64,000 nt of DNA from Dipodascopsis uninucleata var. uninucleata (Eukaryota > Ascomycota > Lipomycetes > Lipomycetales > Lipomycetaceae). The position numbers and the translations under genes were made by a program. The DNA lies in contig JAJLTO010000005.1 in NCBI GenBank assembly GCA_030568195.1, positions 744,001 to 808,000 of the forward strand. The letters are read 5' to 3'. Within the stretch, counting starts at the first letter, position 1. The number at the start of each line of letters is the position of its first letter. Below, one piece after another: positions 61,673 to 64,000 of the stretch. A model generated the notes under the pieces. It was not told the origin of the DNA and did not search any database. It saw nothing but the letters and a program-made list of their open reading frames with translations.

Positions 61673-63774
61673 TTAAAACAACTTTCTTTGACCCTTTTCT
61701 AATTTCTGCTCTTTAGAAACTCTGCTGTTCCTACTAGTAGTACCAATGTGCTTCCTCTTCTGAGGAGGACTTGACAGTGGAAATGACTGACTAGTCTCGC
61801 TCTCGCCAACAAGATGGCTTGCTGACGGATCTTCCTCGTGAAGCTGACGAGCAAGAGACTTTGCAAAGTGCCAGTCACTATGTTCATCGTGCTTTGCAAT
61901 TTCGATATCTCTTTGGCACACTTCGCATATATATGTAGTCGAAGTGGTAAGCCCTGCCGTATTTTCATCTTGCTCTAAATTACGTTTTGCATTTTGATCA
62001 GAATCAGTTAGATTTTGATTAATAAAATTATTTTCACCACTGGAAACTCGTACTCGTGGCCGAACAAGAAATTTATCTATTCCACCACTACCTTCATTAC
62101 TGTCGAAATCGGTTACTGACATTGACATGTGATAACAAGGTAAGATAGGACTGTCCTTTTCCATTGTATTAAAGAGATTAATAGCAGTATTGTATAATAC
62201 TTCCGGTAGCTTAGCAATCAAACATGCTGGAACTATAGCTCGTTTCGATCTGCTCTTACTGCAACGCACTCCTACTGTCAGCGTTTTTGGTATCTTGGAT
62301 CCTCCACTCTTATCTGTTGGGCCCATATCTAATATGCGTCCCATGATATCAGCAACAAAAATTTTTAGCCACTTCTCGACCTGCTTTATTGTTGTAACTG
62401 ATGGACGAAAGTTCTTTGCCGAAAGCATTGACTTGATCTCTTCCTTGGGACTTAACTCGGAGTTGTCTTTTCCTCGAATTACTCTGTACAACCAACTGGC
62501 GCTTTCGTCGCCAACAGCAGCTTTTAGTTCTGATAATGAGAATTTAAGCAGAAATGGAATTGACCCCTCTTCAGGAACTTCAAATATGCTAGCGATGTCG
62601 TCACCTAGCTTTCCGCCCAGACCCCTGATCTTTGAAAATTTGACCGTAGATAAGAAAGAACTTATTGCGTCTCTTCTTAGGACAGTCTACTCGTACTATT
62701 ATGTTAGCTCAGTAATGATTTTATCTTTCTATCAATAAAGTCGTACCTGATTGTTTGGCTTTTTGTATGCACTGCAAAGCTTCGCCAACATTTTGTTACA
62801 CGATATACCAGCGGAACAGGTGTAATATAATTCTTGGAGAACACGATCGCGTATCTTCTTTGCAATTTTACTGGCATACATCATAGCCATATCATCCCAG
62901 TCTACTTGATCACTTCGATGTGCAGAGTTTTCACTTTCAGGATCAACAGCTACAACAAAGCCCTCAAAAGATAACTCATTACTTTCCAGACCAGGCAGAG
63001 GCACAAGAGCATCGTCGTTCTGCTGCTCTTTTGCCTGCTGCATTATAGTATTAATTTGAGGAAAGTCTGACAATATATCCTCATAAACTAATTTTGAGAG
63101 ATCTAAGAATGCCTCATCTAGACCAGCTTTTTCTACTTTCTCGCAAGCAGAGTTCAGAATATTAAATATCAGCCGACTTTGTTGGCGATAGGGATCCAGC
63201 GAGACTTTGTGAGTAGCAATATCAGGATCAGGTCTATACGCCCAGCTTTCCTCGCCTTCTTTCCACGTAGCAACATGGGCAAGCACAAGATCAGGACATT
63301 TCTTCTTTGCATCTGCAATATTTTCGTGACGACTAATACCAAATTTCCTTGCAGCACTTCAAAATCAAATATTATTCGCGTTAGCTAGATCATCGCAATA
63401 TTCACGAATCTTTTAGTATACATGTTACTACATACTAGTTTATTGCAATAAGACCCTGCCACTGCTGGCATGCCAGTGGAATATCCGGATCAAGTCCAAG
63501 TCTCACAGACTCACATTGTGCCTATCGTAATTTGTTAATAACATATCGCGAGAATATAAGAATAATAAGCACCAACATAGAAGGCATCGAGATCAATGTG
63601 TGCAATAACGCGTAATGGCGAGTGTACGCTGTATCTCTGAAGTGCTCGGAAGTCAGAAACTCTGAAACGCGACTTAATATTTGTGTTTATTCTTATACTG
63701 TCATTACTGAGAATCTCAGCTGTTCGATCTATATCATCTAGAGGCATCTGTTGCAAGTAGAAAGTCGTCTGCAT
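61673..63774 (-). CDS. RAD30: DNA polymerase eta (Rad30), Y family
   Basis: Translesion polymerase that copies UV cyclobutane dimers accurately. Exons 63774-63577, 63521-63436, 63356-62747, 62686-61673 give 635 residues (yeast 632). Catalytic motif HIDLDAFYAQCE (Asp61, Asp63, Glu70) is formed across the first junction; then QQWQGLIAINYAARKFGISR across the second, GLDEAFLDL, the palm/thumb SAGISCNKMLAKLCSAYKKP and the little finger. A ubiquitin-binding zinc finger lies near 552-585 (CEVCQRDI, EHSDWHFAKSLA). The protein ends KGQRKLF, a possible short PCNA-binding tail. Intron 1 has a GTTGGT donor, like LLP. The gene sits tail-to-head with DGAT1. Start ATG is 63774. Confidence 0.95.
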
Positions 63775-64000
63775 TTAGTTACTAAGTCCTGTACACGATT
63801 ATGATTTTACCAGTATTGACGAGACGCCTTTATATTCTAATTGCTTTCCGGTAAATTAGATGTTTAATCATGTCTTTCTTGCAATCTGTCGATATAGTGA
63901 AATATATTTGTAGCTATGCTAACTTATAGGAACCGAACATAGAATAAACAGAATCCACTGACAAGAGACTTGACGCTGACACGATATAGAAAATTTGGGA

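Noticed and set aside
1-64000. Search by eye for transposons, LTR or virus-like elements, and toxin-like genes.
   Set aside because: No terminal repeats, transposase, reverse transcriptase or integrase frames seen; all long frames are host genes.

Overview
The window is nuclear DNA of a fungus, almost certainly an ascomycete outside the Saccharomycetaceae. It is AT-rich (about 40% GC by eye). It holds 25 protein genes in 64 kb on both strands, separated by 60-1500 bp. Most genes have zero to three short introns and one has six. Introns mostly start GTAAGT, GTATGT or GTGAGT, and many carry a TACTAAC-like branch site close before the acceptor. A Pex26-type peroxin, an MBOAT DGAT1, a GT90/CAP10 transferase, a Gag1-like clamp protein and Arp9 together point to an early-branching yeast or a Taphrinomycotina/Pezizomycotina relative; I cannot resolve it further. 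I saw no mobile element, virus-like element, tRNA, rRNA or CRISPR array.

Left part (1-16 kb): the 3' two thirds of NTE1, inositol monophosphatase (with a 12-nt micro-exon), ARP9, PEX26, a fungal protein of unknown function, SWC2/VPS72 and a CLC chloride transporter. Middle (16-33 kb): a Gag1-like clamp protein, RXT3 (both behind long upstream regions), an unrecognised two-TM protein, a ROG1-like serine esterase, a BLOC-1 subunit 1 homologue and the VIP1/ASP1 inositol pyrophosphate kinase. Right part (33-64 kb): UTP21, TRM1, an F-box protein, a VPS39-like protein lacking its CNH propeller, a SIZ/PIAS SUMO ligase, an LLP-type nucleolar protein, cyclin H (CCL1), a membrane-bound GT90, the DHR1 helicase, an ATS1/RCC1-like protein, DGAT1 and DNA polymerase eta (RAD30).

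There is no operon-like or biosynthetic cluster; this is ordinary housekeeping gene order. Loose themes are chromatin (ARP9, SWC2, RXT3), ribosome and RNA maturation (UTP21, DHR1, LLP, TRM1; all four have A-run/T-run elements upstream that resemble RRPE, and LLP also has a PAC-like site), lipid metabolism (NTE1, ROG1-like, DGAT1) and damage tolerance (RAD30, SIZ). Exon boundaries were worked out by hand from splice signals, reading phase and family conservation. Spliced genes are given as whole spans with exons in the evidence. The most unusual points are the 12-nt exon, a 39-nt intron, two GTTGGT donors, the CNH-less VPS39 and a Gln at the proton-glutamate site of the CLC protein.
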